From: Carnegiea gigantea
Taxonomy: Eukaryota > Streptophyta > Magnoliopsida > Caryophyllales > Cactaceae
Assembly (NCBI GenBank): GCA_029747015.1
Contig: JAKOGI010000436.1
Location: 498,501 to 562,500, forward strand
Length of the DNA stretch: 64,000 nt
Direction: 5' to 3'
Shown here: piece after piece, positions 45,377 to 58,740 of the stretch
How positions within the stretch are numbered: the first letter of the stretch is position 1
Layout: each line of letters starts with the position of its first letter
The notes under the pieces: generated by a model
The model's input: only the letters and a program-made list of their open reading frames with translations
Told to the model about the DNA's origin: nothing
Databases searched by the model: none
Translations under genes and position numbers: made by a program

Positions 45377-46480
45377 CTTAAAAAACTGCTCGACCAATAT
45401 CTCAAGTTGAAACTTAAAATGCATTGCGTTTTTCTGTCTCAGTCTCTCAGGCCTTGACTTTTATATGTAGAGCAAATAACATAAAGTCCGTCACCTGCAG
45501 ACACACTATGTTAGAGCGCACCAACAAAGTATTTGAACATCCTATTTGGGATTCGAGCACACATCCTTTGTTCAACTGCACCTTGCTCCACCATTTTGAG
45601 CTAATCCATTCCCTAAAAACTAATGTGGTTTAAACTTAGCTAAGTGTAAAGAAGGACCTGATGAAATCGTACATTTGGTTTTCAATGAAAAGAGCCCAAG
45701 TAAATGCTCTATGAAGGTTAAATCAATGAACCTTCAATTTGATTTTCGGGGAGAGCAACATAAAGTTGGGCATAGCTACATCCTAAATTCCCATCCACAA
45801 TCAAAACCTACACCCATATGAAAGAAATAGAAATGAAATAAAAGACATATTTGAATTAAACAGAATAATAAAGACCTAGATTCGATTTTCGGAAGAAAAA
45901 GAGCTTACATTCAGACAAGTGGGCAATAGTGTGGTAGTGTGGACTTCGGACTCAAGATCTAGAGATGCACCATGTCGAGTCCATCCGAGTCTACATAAAG
46001 ATGGAGGACGTCCAAATGCTGCCAAATGCATTTTTTATTCACTTAAAAACCATTTTAGATCTTTTTTGGGATGAGAAAAGGGAAGAATTCATTACATAAT
46101 TGGCCATATGACATCTACAAGGTATATCAAACACAAACAAATACAAACCCTAATATCAAAATGCAATCCACATCCCAAAAAACTACTTTTACGTACATTG
46201 ATCCACATCCCAAAAAATAGTTTAGATCTTGATTCAAACACATGCATTGGCCTAAAACAAAAGATTCAAAATGAATTAACTTATTATCATATCGTGTTTC
46301 GTACAATCAATTGTATAATTTTTTAAAATAAATTATAATACATTACTAATTGAAGTGGAGTAAATTTGATATATGATTAAATATGTGGCAACCAAAAAAA
46401 AAAAAAAGATAATATACAGCACTATAACAACTTGATGTCAAAAAGGGGAAAAACTTAGAGCTTTAATCCATAAGGTATAT
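45377..46480. other. Unassigned intergenic stretch
   Basis: No gene recognised. Two short open frames (45424-45633 and 46108-46326) show no domain or coding signature. There is a local repeat (CACATCCCAAAAAA at about 46169 and 46204). Confidence 0.4.
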
Positions 46481-46482
46481 AC

Positions 46483-46654
46483 TCCCTCTATCCCATATTC
46501 ATTGTGAAAAATATGTTTTTGCCTAGTTTTATATCATTGTCAAAGTTTACTTTTTCAAAACTTTAACGTTGTTTTTATTGGGTCAAAAGTCATTTCAATA
46601 ATGTAGTACTTATTTTTACACAATGACTTGACCAACAACATAGGACATAAGGAG
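46483..46654. mobile_element. Stowaway-like (Tc1/mariner) MITE
   Basis: Starts CTCCCTCTATCCCATATTCA and ends with the imperfect inverse GGACATAAGGAG, flanked by TA on both sides (46481-46482 and 46655-46656). The CTCCCTC terminus and TA target are diagnostic of plant Stowaway elements. 172 bp, non-coding. Confidence 0.9.
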
Positions 46655-46656
46655 TA

Positions 46657-47108
46657 TTATGAATATGTAATAACGGTATATGAAACATCTTACCATAAAG
46701 AATGCAAATTAGTGATAATTGGTGCAATATCAATAATATTATGCATTTGTGTATTGAGACCATAGTTTAAAAAAGTTCGAGACACATAAAAGCGCAAAGG
46801 GTCCACAGGCTCGGGCTTCGCAGTGAAGGTGCGGGCTCTTTAGATGCGAGACACACTTTTAAAAATGCTTAAAATTTAATCAAGAGATACACTTTACCCA
46901 ATTAAGTTATATACTTGCATTAAAATAGTAATTAGATAAAAATGTAACCATTAAATTGTTAAAAATGTCGTTGGATAGTCTACAGTACAATAAAATTATA
47001 TTATTATTCACTTAACTAGAAAAATTGAAATTATAGCAAAAGGTTTCTAACCTTCATAAATGTAGAGTAAAGAACTGACCTTTACAGTGCAGGAGCAAAG
47101 AGTTTAGT
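46657..47108. other. Unassigned stretch
   Basis: AT-rich. It contains a G/C-richer patch (about 46760-46860, AAAAGCGCAAAGGGTCC and TCGGGCTTCGCAG) like the 'gcgc-rich' non-autonomous repeats seen in many plant genomes, without identifiable ends. Confidence 0.3.
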
Positions 47109-47375
47109 TGTTGGAATTCGCCATGAGATACAATTGAAACTAAGAGGTGGCTATGAGAGTCGCCTTGAATATCATGTCCTAAACCCGAGATAGAGTGATG
47201 GCTAGACACTCGTGCGAGAGGAGGAGAGAAAAGATTGCTATGTTGTGGGCTTGATAGTGCTGATAAATAATTGGATCCCTAAACCCCTTTATTTATATGT
47301 TTAGTGTCCTAATTGGCATCCACCACTTAGATAAAGAAGTGACCATCTAATGCTAATAATTAGGGCCGACCAACA
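47109..47375 (-). repeat. Probable 3' LTR of the copia element
   Basis: Ends TGTTGG / CCAACA form a 6-bp inverted repeat. The adjoining AGCTCCCACTTGACCGC (47375-47391) is the inverse of a copia-type polypurine tract (AAGTGGGAG). The partner LTR lies outside the preserved part, so the left boundary rests on the terminal repeat alone. Confidence 0.45.
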
Positions 47376-48429
47376 GCTCCCACTTGACCGCATAAGCTGC
47401 AGATCACATGTCTCTCTATTAATAACAACTCTTTATGCTTCATATTAGGAATGACACGTGCGACTAGAAATTAACCAATTGTATTATGTTAAGTCACCAC
47501 CTAACTAACATAGCACTTTCATAAGATAAGATATCCCAAATTATCCAAACATCACCAGCAGCATATTTAGTCCCTTTATAACATACGATATATCATATGA
47601 TTATGTACTTAATATAATCGTCCAGGCTGATCTGGTGAAGATTGATAGTAACCAATAGAAAGTAACTGATAGTACCCAATATAATCAACTGAGTTGATAT
47701 GGTGATATTTCATCTTAGTTTAACTATTTTCCTAACATGCTCTTGTTGAACTGTGCATATTCTGACCATTAAGAAGTACATTAAAGTAGCATCATCAAAC
47801 TTCGACTTCATGTCATAGCTTTAAGTCAAATGGTCATCGTTTATAGGGTCACACAGTGACAAGAGATAGGAAAGTCAATTGTCAATCCTTATTTAGGTTG
47901 TCTTATGAGCATGCACTGTATAAAATGTGTGTCATAACATAGTTCCCATTCAGCTGAGCATGTCACTTTACATGCCATGCAAATCGCTAGTCTAAATTTT
48001 ACCTAAGTATCTAACCTAAGCCATTACATCAGCGTAGTAAATGTTAATATTGGCACACAACATTCTGCTCCTAAGGCTTCAATACGAAATTCGATATTTC
48101 ATATTTGACTCCTTCAAGTCTCATCTTAGACTTACTAAGGTGACTATATTCTTTTATTCATAGATTTCTAGTAAGAGAAATCACTATTGCGCACCTAGTG
48201 CCAACATGATTTAGTCCCATCTTGCCCGCTACTCACGTGTAAGGGCAATTGCCTGTGTGACTAGGCTAATAAGAACAATATGCTTAACATGCAACAATAA
48301 TTCATGAACATTTAGGAAAAGAAGCATTGATCTTTATATAAATGCTTAGTACAAGAGAAACGTGTCCATTACACAACAAGATTCATCCAGAAACGAAACC
48401 CTATGTAGTCCTAGACTCAACACATGAAC

Positions 48430-48900
48430 TTTAAATGCATCCTAGTGGATATATACTTAATGGCAACTTCCTTGATCTTCATGCCATCTCCATGAAGCGA
48501 TAACACCTCTTAATGTGCTTGGTCTTTAGATGGAATTTCGAATCCTTAGCAAACTAGATGGAAGCACTGTTGTCACACAATATCTCAATAGGATCATTAA
48601 CTTTAAGAGTGATATTAAGAACCTGAAGGAAACTCCTAAGCCGTATTACCTCCTAAGTAGTAAGGGTACATGTGATGTACTCTATCTTCATAGCCGATAA
48701 ACGTGCGTAGCCTTGCTTCTTACTACACCATAGTATGGCCCCCATACAGGGTGAAGGCATATTATGAGGTTGAGCTAGACTCATCTGGATCACCATCCTA
48801 ATTGCCATAAGAGTATCCTCTCAACTTGAGGGCCCCACCTTGATAGTAAAGGACCAAGTCGGCAATACAACGAAGGTAACATATTATTCTTTTAACGGCC
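48430..48900 (-). pseudogene. copia RNase H
   Basis: Readable blocks: I-L-W-C-S-K-K-Q-G-Y-A-R-L-S-A-M-K-I-E-Y (near 48745-48680; usual A-E-Y at the end), E-I-L-C-D-N-S-A-S-I (near 48590-48560), and F-H-L-K-T-K-H-I-K near 48540-48510. These are the catalytic and C-terminal RNase H motifs of copia Pol. Several in-frame stops. Confidence 0.8.
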
Positions 48901-49099
48901 TGTCAATGAGCAAGTCCATACTTACTTTGGTCACTACTTACCAAACTAACCGCATAGCAAATGACAGGGTGTGTACATAAGATGATGTACATTAAGCTTC
49001 CTACGTAACTAACATGGGGGGCATTGCTTATTTTCTCCTTCTCATCATCTATTTTAGGGCATTGGTCAAGACTTAAGGTGACACCCTTCTCAAATGGAG

Positions 49100-49710
49100 T
49101 GTCTAAGGGATTGAAATTATGTATCTAAAAATGTCTCAAGACCTTTTTAATATATCCTTCGTGGCACATACCTAGGAGCTTCTTGGGACGATTTTTGGCT
49201 ATTTACACACCTAGGATATACCTAGCTTCACCCATGTCCTTTATCTCAAAGATAGAGGACAACCACTTCTTGGTAACTTTGATAATCTCCATGTTGTTCC
49301 CAACTAGCAGTATGCTACCAATGTAGAAGGTAAGAAACATAATCAACCAGTTGTTCTTTTGACACACACATGACGGTCCTCTAAAACCATAGGTAAACCA
49401 AACAAAGTAATGGATTCATGGAATCCAAGGTGCCATGATTTGGAAGATTGCTTAAGATTATATATAGACCGTTTAAGATGACACACCTTGTCCTCTTGAC
49501 CCTTTGATGCAAAACCAATGGGTTATCTATATAGATCTGTTCCTCAAGGTTACCCTTGAGGAAAGCATTCTTTATGTTTATTTGAAACAACTCCAAAAGC
49601 AAATGGGCAACTAAGGCTAGGAGTAGGAGAATGAAGGCAAATCTCAACGTAAAAGAAAATATCTCTTTGTAGTCTATACCCTCAATGTGGGTTTCGACAC
49701 TAGACATTTG
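49100..49710 (-). pseudogene. copia reverse transcriptase (RVT_2)
   Basis: Minus strand reads L-F-Q-I-N-I-K-N-A-F-L-K-G-N-L-E-E-Q-I-Y (49610-49540 region), the first catalytic block of copia RT. The expected D in D-V-K-T-A-F-L is N here. Downstream come a Y-V-G-S-I-L-L-V block (near 49325) in place of Y-V-D-D-x-L, and M-G-E-A-R-Y-I-L-G-V near 49240. Both catalytic sites are altered, so it is inactive. Confidence 0.82.
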
Positions 49711-50439
49711 AACATTTTATCTTAAAAACTCACTTATTTCCAATAAATTACGTTGATGTGGAAGATTAATGAGTTTTTAAACCTTGTTTCTTATGATTAA
49801 GTCTGTCTCATCCCTTGTGTTATCCATCCACTCTTTGCGATTAGGTGAATTAATCACCTCTTAAAAAGAAGTTGCCTCCTCTACTTTCAAGGGAGGGCAT
49901 AAGAATATTTTCTTTTCAATTGAATTTCATTGACAAATTCTTCCATGCTTACTCCTTCGAATCTTAGAACCTTTACCATTTGTTTGCCTAGGTGTGAAAT
50001 CCCTCCCCCATTCTCTAAAAAGGTATGGGACCCTTAGTGTGGAGAGAATAACTCCCACTATACCTTTCAGGTGAGGGATCCTGAATATGTAGAGTAATTG
50101 CATGTTCAAGACTAGAAGATTGAGGATGAACCTCATTTCTCAGGTTGAATCTACTCAAGAGTTGGAGATTGAGGACAAATCTCATTATCTTGAGCAGACA
50201 ATACTCCCCCATTGATGTCAGATAGGCGAGATGTACCATCCTGGGTTACTTGGTGAGAATTCAAATCCTGGTCCTCACCAAGAGATGGTTGAATATCTTG
50301 CTGTAACTCATACAATTCGACGTTATTTTTTATTTCACTAATGTTTGGGAACTCATCCTTAAGAAAGTAGACATTACGTGAATCAATTTTCGTTATGCCA
50401 CTATTTAAGTGTTACCCATGCATCACATACCCTTTAGAA

Positions 50440-51090
50440 TGCTCAGGATACCTTGTGAACGCCACTTGTTAGCCCTTGGATCAAGTTTTTCGTGTTTGTG
50501 GGTTGAGTTATGTACATAGTCAGCCAAACCCTATGGCGTAAGTGATCCAAAAGCGGCTTTTTACCAAACTCAAACGATGTGGCAGATACACCCTTGCTTG
50601 GCACAAGATTAATGATATAGGCTGCTGTAAGCAGTGCATACCCCCAAAAGCTAATTAGGAGGTTAGCATATGCTATCATTGACCTGACTATGTCCAGTAA
50701 TTATCAGTTCTTATGCTCTACAACACTGTTCTGCTATGGAGTGCATGAAAAGCAGGAGTGCGTGAAATCATTAGCTATCTTTGTATACCTGTTTCTTCAC
50801 AAAACCCTTTGAATATATCAGAGAGGTATTCACAACCTCGATCAGTCCGAAGAGTTTTAACTTTTCATTTTAATTGAGTCTCTACTTTCGCTCGAAAGTT
50901 TGAACACATCAAGAGCCTCATAGTGGTGCGATAATTAGTAGACATGCCCATATCGTGAATAATCATCTACAAGAGTAATGAACTGTCTAGTCCCACAACA
51001 TGTTTTCACATTCATGAGTCCGTAGATATCAGAGTAAATTAATTCTAAGGAACTCGATGCCTTCTAAGTCTTACCAAAAGGCTTTATATG
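50440..51090 (-). pseudogene. copia integrase, core and C-terminal part
   Basis: 50679-50443 reads A-N-L-L-I-S-F-W-G-Y-A-L-L-T-A-A-Y-I-I-N and V-P-S-K-G-V-S, the conserved end of the rve domain (A-N-L-P-x-S-F-W-x-x-A). Upstream 50860-50810 gives L-R-T-D-R-G-C-E-Y-L-S (usual G-G-E-Y). The zinc-binding H-H-C-C region is outside the preserved part. Confidence 0.78.
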
Positions 51091-51177
51091 TAAGCAACTT
51101 AGCCCTAACAAGTGTAGATGCCTAAAAATGCCATCTGTATTTTTAATTGCCCAATGATGAAGTTAATGCCTTAACTA

Positions 51178-54113
51178 TGTACTTTGGGGCCCAGCGAAGT
51201 GATTAATTATAATAAGTGAGAATATTTTAATGTCAGGGTAACTATTTAGATCGATAATTTTACCAGCAATGTTTTATTAGTTACATTAGGCTAAGATTTG
51301 TATGTTTATTTAAAGTGAATAATTTTATAAAAGTTAGTTTTGTAATTTCTTGACTTGTTATGCGAACGCGTAAAACTATAAAACAGTCGAGAGTTAAACC
51401 GAGTGGGATTAGCGAAATCAAGCAGGCCAACAGATACTAGAACTTGCGAGCTTGTCTTTTGGGCCTAAGCATTTCGTGACTTGGGTTAGTAGATGAGGAA
51501 AAAGGGGGAAAAGGTCAATTAAGCAAGCTGCCAACACCACCTCCTCAAACAAAGGTTACGACACCGTCACCGCGTTCCTTCTCCTCAGCACCTGCCATCT
51601 CCACTCCATCTTCCTCAACGTTCGACCAGCCCAGAGAGTAAGGCAGAGAGAGAGAGAGAGAGAGAGGAGAGCGAGAGGGCGACGCGATGAGGCGGAGCTG
51701 ACCAACAGCAGCTGCAACGATGACGGGAAGGGAGTGGCTGAGCACTGGTGCAGCGTGAGGCAGGAGAGGTGTGAAACAGCAAGGAGAGACTCAAACACAT
51801 CATCAAACTTGGGTTAATTAACCCTAAATCGGGTCCTCTAGCTTGGAATAAGGTCGGTGATTCTTGATTTCCAAACTTAATCACTAATTTGCACAGAATT
51901 TCTTATTTATTCATGAGTATATAATCCGGTTATTGAATTGAAATTCTGATGAATTGAGAGTTTACGGGTAGAAGATGGATTGATTGGGTTGATTTCAAGT
52001 TAATCGGGTCAAAATTGAGATGACTCTGAGGTTATTTGTGGGCGGTGCTGTGAAGAGGGAGTTCGGGTTTGTGTGTTAAATCAATGAGTTTCTAAATGTG
52101 TTGATAAGAATCTGATGTTGTGCTCGTCACTTTCTAATCGTCCAAATTCTGCTTGTAACGTATTACTTGAATGTGTTGTTGTTTCTATTAATATTAGTTC
52201 ATGGTTGCCTGTTTTTACCTAGGAGTTAACCGGGGAAACAGGGGAGTCACATGAACGGTTCAGCGAATCGGTTCAGTAGTGAACCGCGTTCGTGAACCTA
52301 GCAGCGGCTTGCTTCTGTTCTGCCTTACCCTATCTAGACCACATTTGCCCTGTTTTGTTGCTTCTAAGAACTTGATTCGTTGTCGCACTCTGAACCAAGA
52401 GCACTCTGAACCAAGAGTGATGAGCAGGTTCGCTAAGCAGTTCAGCTGAATCGTTCAGTTGGTTGAATCGTCCACTAAAACGTTAAAGCTTTACCCTTTA
52501 AGTTAATAAAATGTCGGGTAAAGTCTGCGACTTGTTTTACATGTTTCATTTCCTACAAACTTGAATTAAATTTAGCATACCTGAAGCATGCGGCTGATTT
52601 GTGGAACCAAATTGCTGAGTTCTTTTAGGTGAAACAAAATTATGAGTAAGTTGCAAACAGGCGGTTTGTGAAATGAGTTTTAAACACCTCTTTTAAGTGA
52701 AATTGGAAGTTTTCTTGGCCGATAACTCATTTATGAGTTCTCTTTGTTAAGCTGAACATTGTTATGCTTTTCAGAAGTTGTCTTTGCCGTTGTTAAGGCT
52801 TTGTTAGCCTTCTTGGAAATGAATATGCTATTGTTGTGATGTAATGGGAATTTTAATGTCAAGTGTGTTTGAAAGTGGATTGCATTTGATGTATTTTAGG
52901 CTAGGACAATAGTGCTAATATAAAAGATTCGGTCTCGGGAGTAAACCTTAGGACCCTAATTGAAGCAGGAATCCTAGTTATCAGTGTCCTGATGAGGATA
53001 GGAGTCTGTTGACTTTGGGAGGTCCCAAGGATACAAAGAGTCATGAGTTGTGTCACACACCAAACTAGAGCACTAACATGTGAATCTAATGCCCTGAAAG
53101 TGATTTCATTACCCCATTATAAGTTAAAAACTTCTCAATTCTGATTTATATTGATGCAGCAATTTGGAAAAGTGCGTGAACTATTTGAAGAGGATTCTAA
53201 TCGAATTACAAATGACATTCTTTATAGAGAAAGCAATTTATAAAGAATTAACTTGGCTTAGAGCTTCGCATCCTTTTTGTGTGCTATCTATTTCGACTAA
53301 AAGAACTCAAGTGGTAGGTTCAGGTGGAATTCTTTGATGCGAAGTGTGTAACCAGGAGTCAAACTACCTACCAACCTCAACGACTGGGACGAATTGAAGG
53401 ATGGTATGATTTTGGGATCTTGTGTGTCTAATATGCTATTATTACATGCAATTTCAGTGTGTTTGTTACTTATGGTATTGCATGCAACTGATTTGGTTTT
53501 CGGGATCACGGATTATGCACTGAGCGTGTGGTAGCTCACCCTCTCTCTTTCCCTTTTCCCCATGTTCTTGAAAGCATTTGGGCATTACTGGTTTCTGTGA
53601 GATGACTTGTTAGTGGGCATTAAAGTATTCCCAAATGTATATATTTTAGTTTAGGAGTTAGGACGATTTATCACTTTGGATTGTAAGCTTTTCTGAGCAT
53701 AAATCTGACTCATACATTCATATGTTGCATACTATCTAGTTATCACAGTTGGCAGTGATGTGAGCCGACCATTTAATTTGATGCTCGTCTTTTAGTTATT
53801 AAAGGTTGAAAGATTTTGGGATGTAAATCTCAGTGCTCCGGATGTGTGATCCATGGAGTTGTACCTTCCATTTCTTTATTAATTTAGGCTTACAATTTGT
53901 GTACTTCAAGCGTGTGACCTTGGGAGATTTAATCTCCGGCGTGTAACCGTCGAGCCTGGTTAGATTTGTACTTTATGGTTTTGTTTATTACAGGTACCGA
54001 ATGGAAGACTATAAGCCTAAAGCATGGTCGATTTTTGGGCAAAACCCTATCCGTTTTGTTCTGAAAATTTAGAAATCTCTAATACCCCTAGCTCTAAGGG
54101 TAGGGGTGTTACA
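51178..54113 (+). repeat. Long LTR of a Tekay/Del-like chromovirus (5' LTR)
   Basis: It begins TGTACTTTGGGGCCCAGCGA and ends AAGGGTAGGGGTGTTACA, immediately before a tRNA-Met-type primer site. The length of about 2.9 kb, the GGGGCC start, the GGGGTGTTACA end and an internal TTATGCACTGAGCGTG block recall Tekay/Del LTRs. It interrupts the copia integrase at 51177. Only one LTR is in the window, so the limits are unverified. Confidence 0.6.
51638..51668. repeat. GA microsatellite inside the long LTR
   Basis: A run of about 12 GA units. The leucine/serine-rich open frames on the opposite strand (51545-51884) come from this repeat and its G/C-rich surroundings. Confidence 0.9.
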
Positions 54114-54115
54114 GA

Positions 54116-54130
54116 TGGTGTCAGACCAGG
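54116..54130 (+). other. Primer-binding site, tRNA-Met type
   Basis: TGGTGTCAGACCAGG lies two bases after the LTR end and matches TGGTATCAGAGCCAGG, the initiator tRNA-Met site, with one substitution and one missing base. Confidence 0.6.
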
Positions 54131-55431
54131 ATCCTCCGACCATCGGTTGCGACCTAGTTTTGCATTTTCATATAGTTATAGCAGCACATCTTGACTGATG
54201 ATCTGTTGTGTGTTTGGAGTAAATCGATTGATTGAAGAAGTGAGTTATTTGTTAGAGTATGACTTAAATGACTCGTATTCGCATGAATTAGATAAGCGTT
54301 AGCTCTATTAGTAACTAGTTTTACGCATGCATCTTTAACGATGTAGTTGAAGGTATGCTTGGTTTTGAACTCAAAAATTGGAAATGGTTGATATTAAGCC
54401 CATTCTTTGCCCTTAGGTACAATTTGCTTGTCGGGCCCTATAACAGAGAGAGTGGATATACTCTAAAGTTGGTAGAATTGAAGCCAGAAACCATTGAACC
54501 ATTTTTCATTTTCGAAATTTAAAGGTTTTAGAGTGTTAAAATAGTTTTTTAATTATGACTTAGGTCTTGTTTTTGCATTTGGAGACTTGGATCCACTTTG
54601 TGACAACAAAAAGGTTGAGATTTATGGATATGTGTTCCTATGTGTGATTGGATGCCGTTTGTGAGTGTGTCCATGCCATAACGTGTATGTCATTGATTTT
54701 TCTAATGATGAACCGTTACGAAAAGACTTAGGGTTATTTATTATGTCTTAAAAACTGCACTGGATGATATCTTTCTTCTAGAGGTTCTGAATTGCTTGAA
54801 GAAATTAAGTGGTTTTTTTATATGCAAGCATGCAAATTTGGATGATAGTAATGGAGTACTACTAATTGATGCATACGTGTTATCGCCGTCATTCCACACC
54901 CATGTAATTGCTACTATTGTTATGTGCATGGTCAGTGGCTCGGTGCTGTTTGCATGGGTTATTTTTGCTTTTCATCACATAGTTACCATTACTACTGAGT
55001 CAATCATGTGAAATGATTTCTGCCATACGGGCTGCTATTCTTATTGCAGGATTGATAATATCCTGGTTATATCAAACCCGAATACATCTGGAAAGAAAAC
55101 GGGAGGAAGAACTTAATAGACTTTAGAATTATTATACCACGTATGTCACCTTCTGGGAGGAATGATCCATACATAACCAGAGCTTTCCTAAGTATTAATG
55201 CAAAGTTTAGAAACCAAAACTCTCTATAGAAGGTTTATCTTCCCTTTCATATTGCGGGTCCTTAAGGTTCCTCTGATCACTTACGGGATATGTGTGTCCC
55301 ATAGAACATTTGGACATATCCATAAGGCCATTGATGCGACTCTCCTTACCTCAGAACGATTGTTAGCTTGTAGGCGGCTAGCTTCTAACGGTTCTAGGAA
55401 AGGCCTAAGACTTATTCTTTGATTGTAGGAT
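54131..55431 (+). other. Gag-less leader of the Tekay-like element, first part
   Basis: No gag, CCHC knuckle or protease is readable in 1.3 kb. The open frames at 54796-55011 and 55198-55422 show no known domain. The sequence resumes at 62878 after a younger insertion. Confidence 0.45.
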
Positions 55432-55436
55432 GCAAC

Positions 55437-56835
55437 TGTTAGCAGTTTTACTTAACCGCAAGTGCACGGCGTAGCTGTAGCTAGCAACCGGCAAGTACGG
55501 GTCGAATCCATAGGGAACTTGGTTTCAACTACTAGAACTAATTGGACTAACTCAAGCTAGGCAATCAAGTCGTGGTTGGAAGTTAAACTACGAGAGATAG
55601 TGATAACTCAGGGTTTTAGTAAACAGCAGAATAAAAAGCACCTAGGTTGGAATTAATAACACGAATACGCAGATGAATTAATTACTAACCCAATCAAGCA
55701 TTCCCATGAATGTAATACGAATGGATAGATTGTTAATTTAGCCCATCTCCTCCCTCTCTCAAGGGTCGAAGACTAATCGCAGAACCAAAGTCGTCTATTT
55801 TCATGGGACTAAAGGTTGAAGGATTACGAGATCTACAATCTCAAATCCCAATTAAAGCTTGACTATTTTCATGTCAATACCTTAATTGTGTACTAAGTCG
55901 CACTAGGTAAAGGTTTCGTCTCTCAACGCTCCCCTAAACCCTAATAAAAATGGACGAATACTCTTTCGAGCATTTCGTCGAGCATGTGGCGTGCAGAGTA
56001 GAATTCGCAATTACAAAACAAAGGGGGAGCAAGAATTGGGCTAGTTTACAATTCAATCATACATACTCGGCATTAATCCCAACCTAAGTTGAGGATTTAG
56101 CCTACAATCATACTAAACGCAATAATCGCAACATTCAACCAAAGTGTCATGATAATTGAATTCTAAAACAAGAAGACAAGAGAGAGAAGAGATAAGAACG
56201 AGAACCTGGAATTAATTGAATGAAAATAATCTTCAATCCAAGAACAATTCTCAAGAACAAGAATTAAACTAAAGTTAAACCTAAGAATCGCCTAGAGAGA
56301 ATTCTGAGAGAGAACTAAACGTAAAAAAAAACTGAAACATAAAACCGAATGTCCCTCAAAACAGCCCCGAAGGAAAATTTAAGTCACGTCGCGGAACGGT
56401 GGTGGCACGGTCGTACCCCGAGGCACGGCCACACCGTGCCAAAACACTGGAGAACGCCCAGACCATTTTGCTGAACCGGCCACGTGGCACGGCCACACCG
56501 TGCCATATGGCACGGTCAGGCCGTGCCATGTGGCGGCCGGTTCGGGTTGTCGGGTCTTCGTGGTTTGCCCTGTTGCGTGTGTTCGATTTTCCGGGACTTC
56601 CGTATGACGCTTTTTCGTGACTCAAAGTCGCCTCCTTGGCGCTTTTTTCTGCTGAATATTGTCCTTTTTGCTCATTTATTTAAATTAAACCCCTGTAAAT
56701 ACAAAAACACAACTTTTAGGTAGATTTGAGATAGATAATGAATAATCGACCTCTAAACTCTCGAAAATATACCGGAAACTGCTGAGATGAGAGGTGAAAA
56801 TCATGCCTAAAAGAGTGTAAAATAGAGGTTTATCA
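55437..56835 (-). repeat. 3' LTR of element 3
   Basis: TGTTAGCAGTTTTACTTAAC to ATAGAGGTTTATCA. It carries three 19-bp G/C dyads: 56422-56440 and 56486-56504 (GGCACGGCCACACCGTGCC) and 56509-56527 (GGCACGGTCAGGCCGTGCC). The start contains AAGTGCACGG...GTACGGGTCGAATCC, common near the R/U5 end of this lineage. Confidence 0.95.
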
Positions 56836-58740
56836 ACTCCCCCATGCTTATCGCTTGCTTGTCCCCAAGCAAGACTATGCTATGAAAGATCAGGGGGATG
56901 GTGGACCTCAAAGCATACCCTCTTCAAGGAAAGGGTGATAAGTTAATAAATCATGCGGGATTATGCATCAAAGGTAGCCAAGTCAAGGTGTGAAAAGTAG
57001 TTTCAATAAAACGTATGCAATGTCATCCATAAATCACTTTATCCAAATGAAACACACCAAACACCCCAATATTGAAATGCATGGTAGGACATAACTTTCC
57101 TCAACAAACGGTGAGCAAGTAAGACTGGTAGGACCTCACTTTTAGGGCAAAGTGGAGCACTCCTCTCAATGTGTTTTGAAATGTGTAATAAGGGTACGCT
57201 CAATTACCCCAACCAATCAGTCAAACTACCATATGCTTGGTAATGTTCTCTGCTCTCTACCACGAGAATGCAATATGCAATATGTCAATCATGAGGACTT
57301 GCAATAGGGATGAAGTGGGGCTAAGGTCAGGGGTGAGAAGTGGAATAATTTGGGGAAATGGAGCTATTAGTCAAAGACTAGGGAGCAAGAACACTTCCAC
57401 AATTCAACATTAAGGACACAACTTCACACCATACTTGCGAATCGAGTCGCAAAGCTCGCAAAAATCTCTGAGAGGGGACCAAACAAGCTTACCGCGAAAA
57501 GTTTCCATGCTACCCATTTTATTTGCAACTGCTCATTGTTTTCTTCTCTTCTTTTTTTTTCTTTTTTTTTTTCATTGAGAAGCAAAAACGGATGCATATG
57601 GATAGCGTTGGAGGAAACAAAAACTAATTCGCAATTTCTCCAAATGAGCCACTGATATTATACCCGAAGTGATAGTTAATTGCCCCAAACATGCCCAACT
57701 ACATTGTGGAAGTGTCGCCCCACTAGACCTTGACAAGGATGAAGGAAGTATGCATAGGTCAAGTGTGTAATTAATGTGGTGCAACAACAACGACCGGGGG
57801 AAAGGCTCAAAGGGCTAGCAAAGGGATAGCATGCAACAACGGGTGACTTTCTGGCTAATGTGGCTACATGAACAAAGATCGCCTCAATCATGTCGACACA
57901 TGCAATTGCTAAATGCAGTTTCAAGGAGAATAAGACCAAGTTCTAGAGATGCATCATGGAGGAGTCACACATGAAAGGAAATGGAGACTATATGTAATGA
58001 ATAGTCGTTAGGCTCAAAATCTCACAGGTAGACCTACCACAGTCAAGTGACTTACTCTAGAGTATGTCCCATTTGTCAAGTTCAATCAGGTCAAACCATA
58101 TGAATCTCAGGGGTAGTTATCATGCAACACATGGCAAAGAGATAACGAATGACAAAGACAAACCAATTTGCAAAAAAAAAAAAAAACGCACAACAAGACA
58201 AGTCACACCTCAACACACAACCAAACATGATCGATCAATCATCACCCCTTTCAATCTCATCACAAGAGGGGTTTTCGCAAACCGTATTTTTTTTTTTGTT
58301 TTTTTTCAAAGCAATAAAACTAGCTGAGAAAGCAATAAAGATATAAAGGATGATGAAGAGAAGGGTAAGAGATAGTACCTGGAAAGCTTACGAACGCCCG
58401 ACTCGATCATTACTCCTTTTGTTATGCAAAACCTGATTCTACAAGCTCTAAACTATATGCTCGAATAAAAATAAAAAGGCAAAAACAGCAAAGTGCATGA
58501 CATGAAATCCTATCTGAATGATGCAAATGCAAGTGATATCAATCACCTACCCCCACAATGTTACCAGAAAGCGATGAGCTCACACTCCCCCATGCTTGAG
58601 ATTTTCATTATCCTCAATGAAAAGGACGCAGAAAAGAAACAAGTGGAGGGAAAGGGGGGAAGGGGGGGAAGGAGTGGGAGACACACACACACACTCGCTT
58701 TTTTTTTTTTTGTTTTTTTTTTCCGAAAGCAATAAATCCC
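56836..58740 (-). other. 3' non-coding region of element 3
   Basis: No coding sequence is recognised. It contains T-rich and A-rich runs (57548-57572, 58175-58190, 58290-58310), several CACATGAAAGGAAATGGAGA-type blocks shared in wording with element 2 (28624-28650), and a G-rich tract near 58650-58675. Confidence 0.6.

Larger units (their letters stand above)
47109..51177 (-). mobile_element. Ty1/copia retrotransposon, 5'-truncated
   Basis: Minus-strand integrase, reverse transcriptase and RNase H occur in the copia order (51090 to 48430), followed by about 1 kb of non-coding sequence, a polypurine tract and a probable 3' LTR (47375-47109). Gag and protease are missing: the element stops at 51177 where a different LTR begins. 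All domains have stops. Confidence 0.85.

Noticed and set aside
51545..51884. Minus-strand S/L-rich frames as a signal-peptide gene
   Set aside because: Produced by the GA microsatellite in the long LTR; low complexity.
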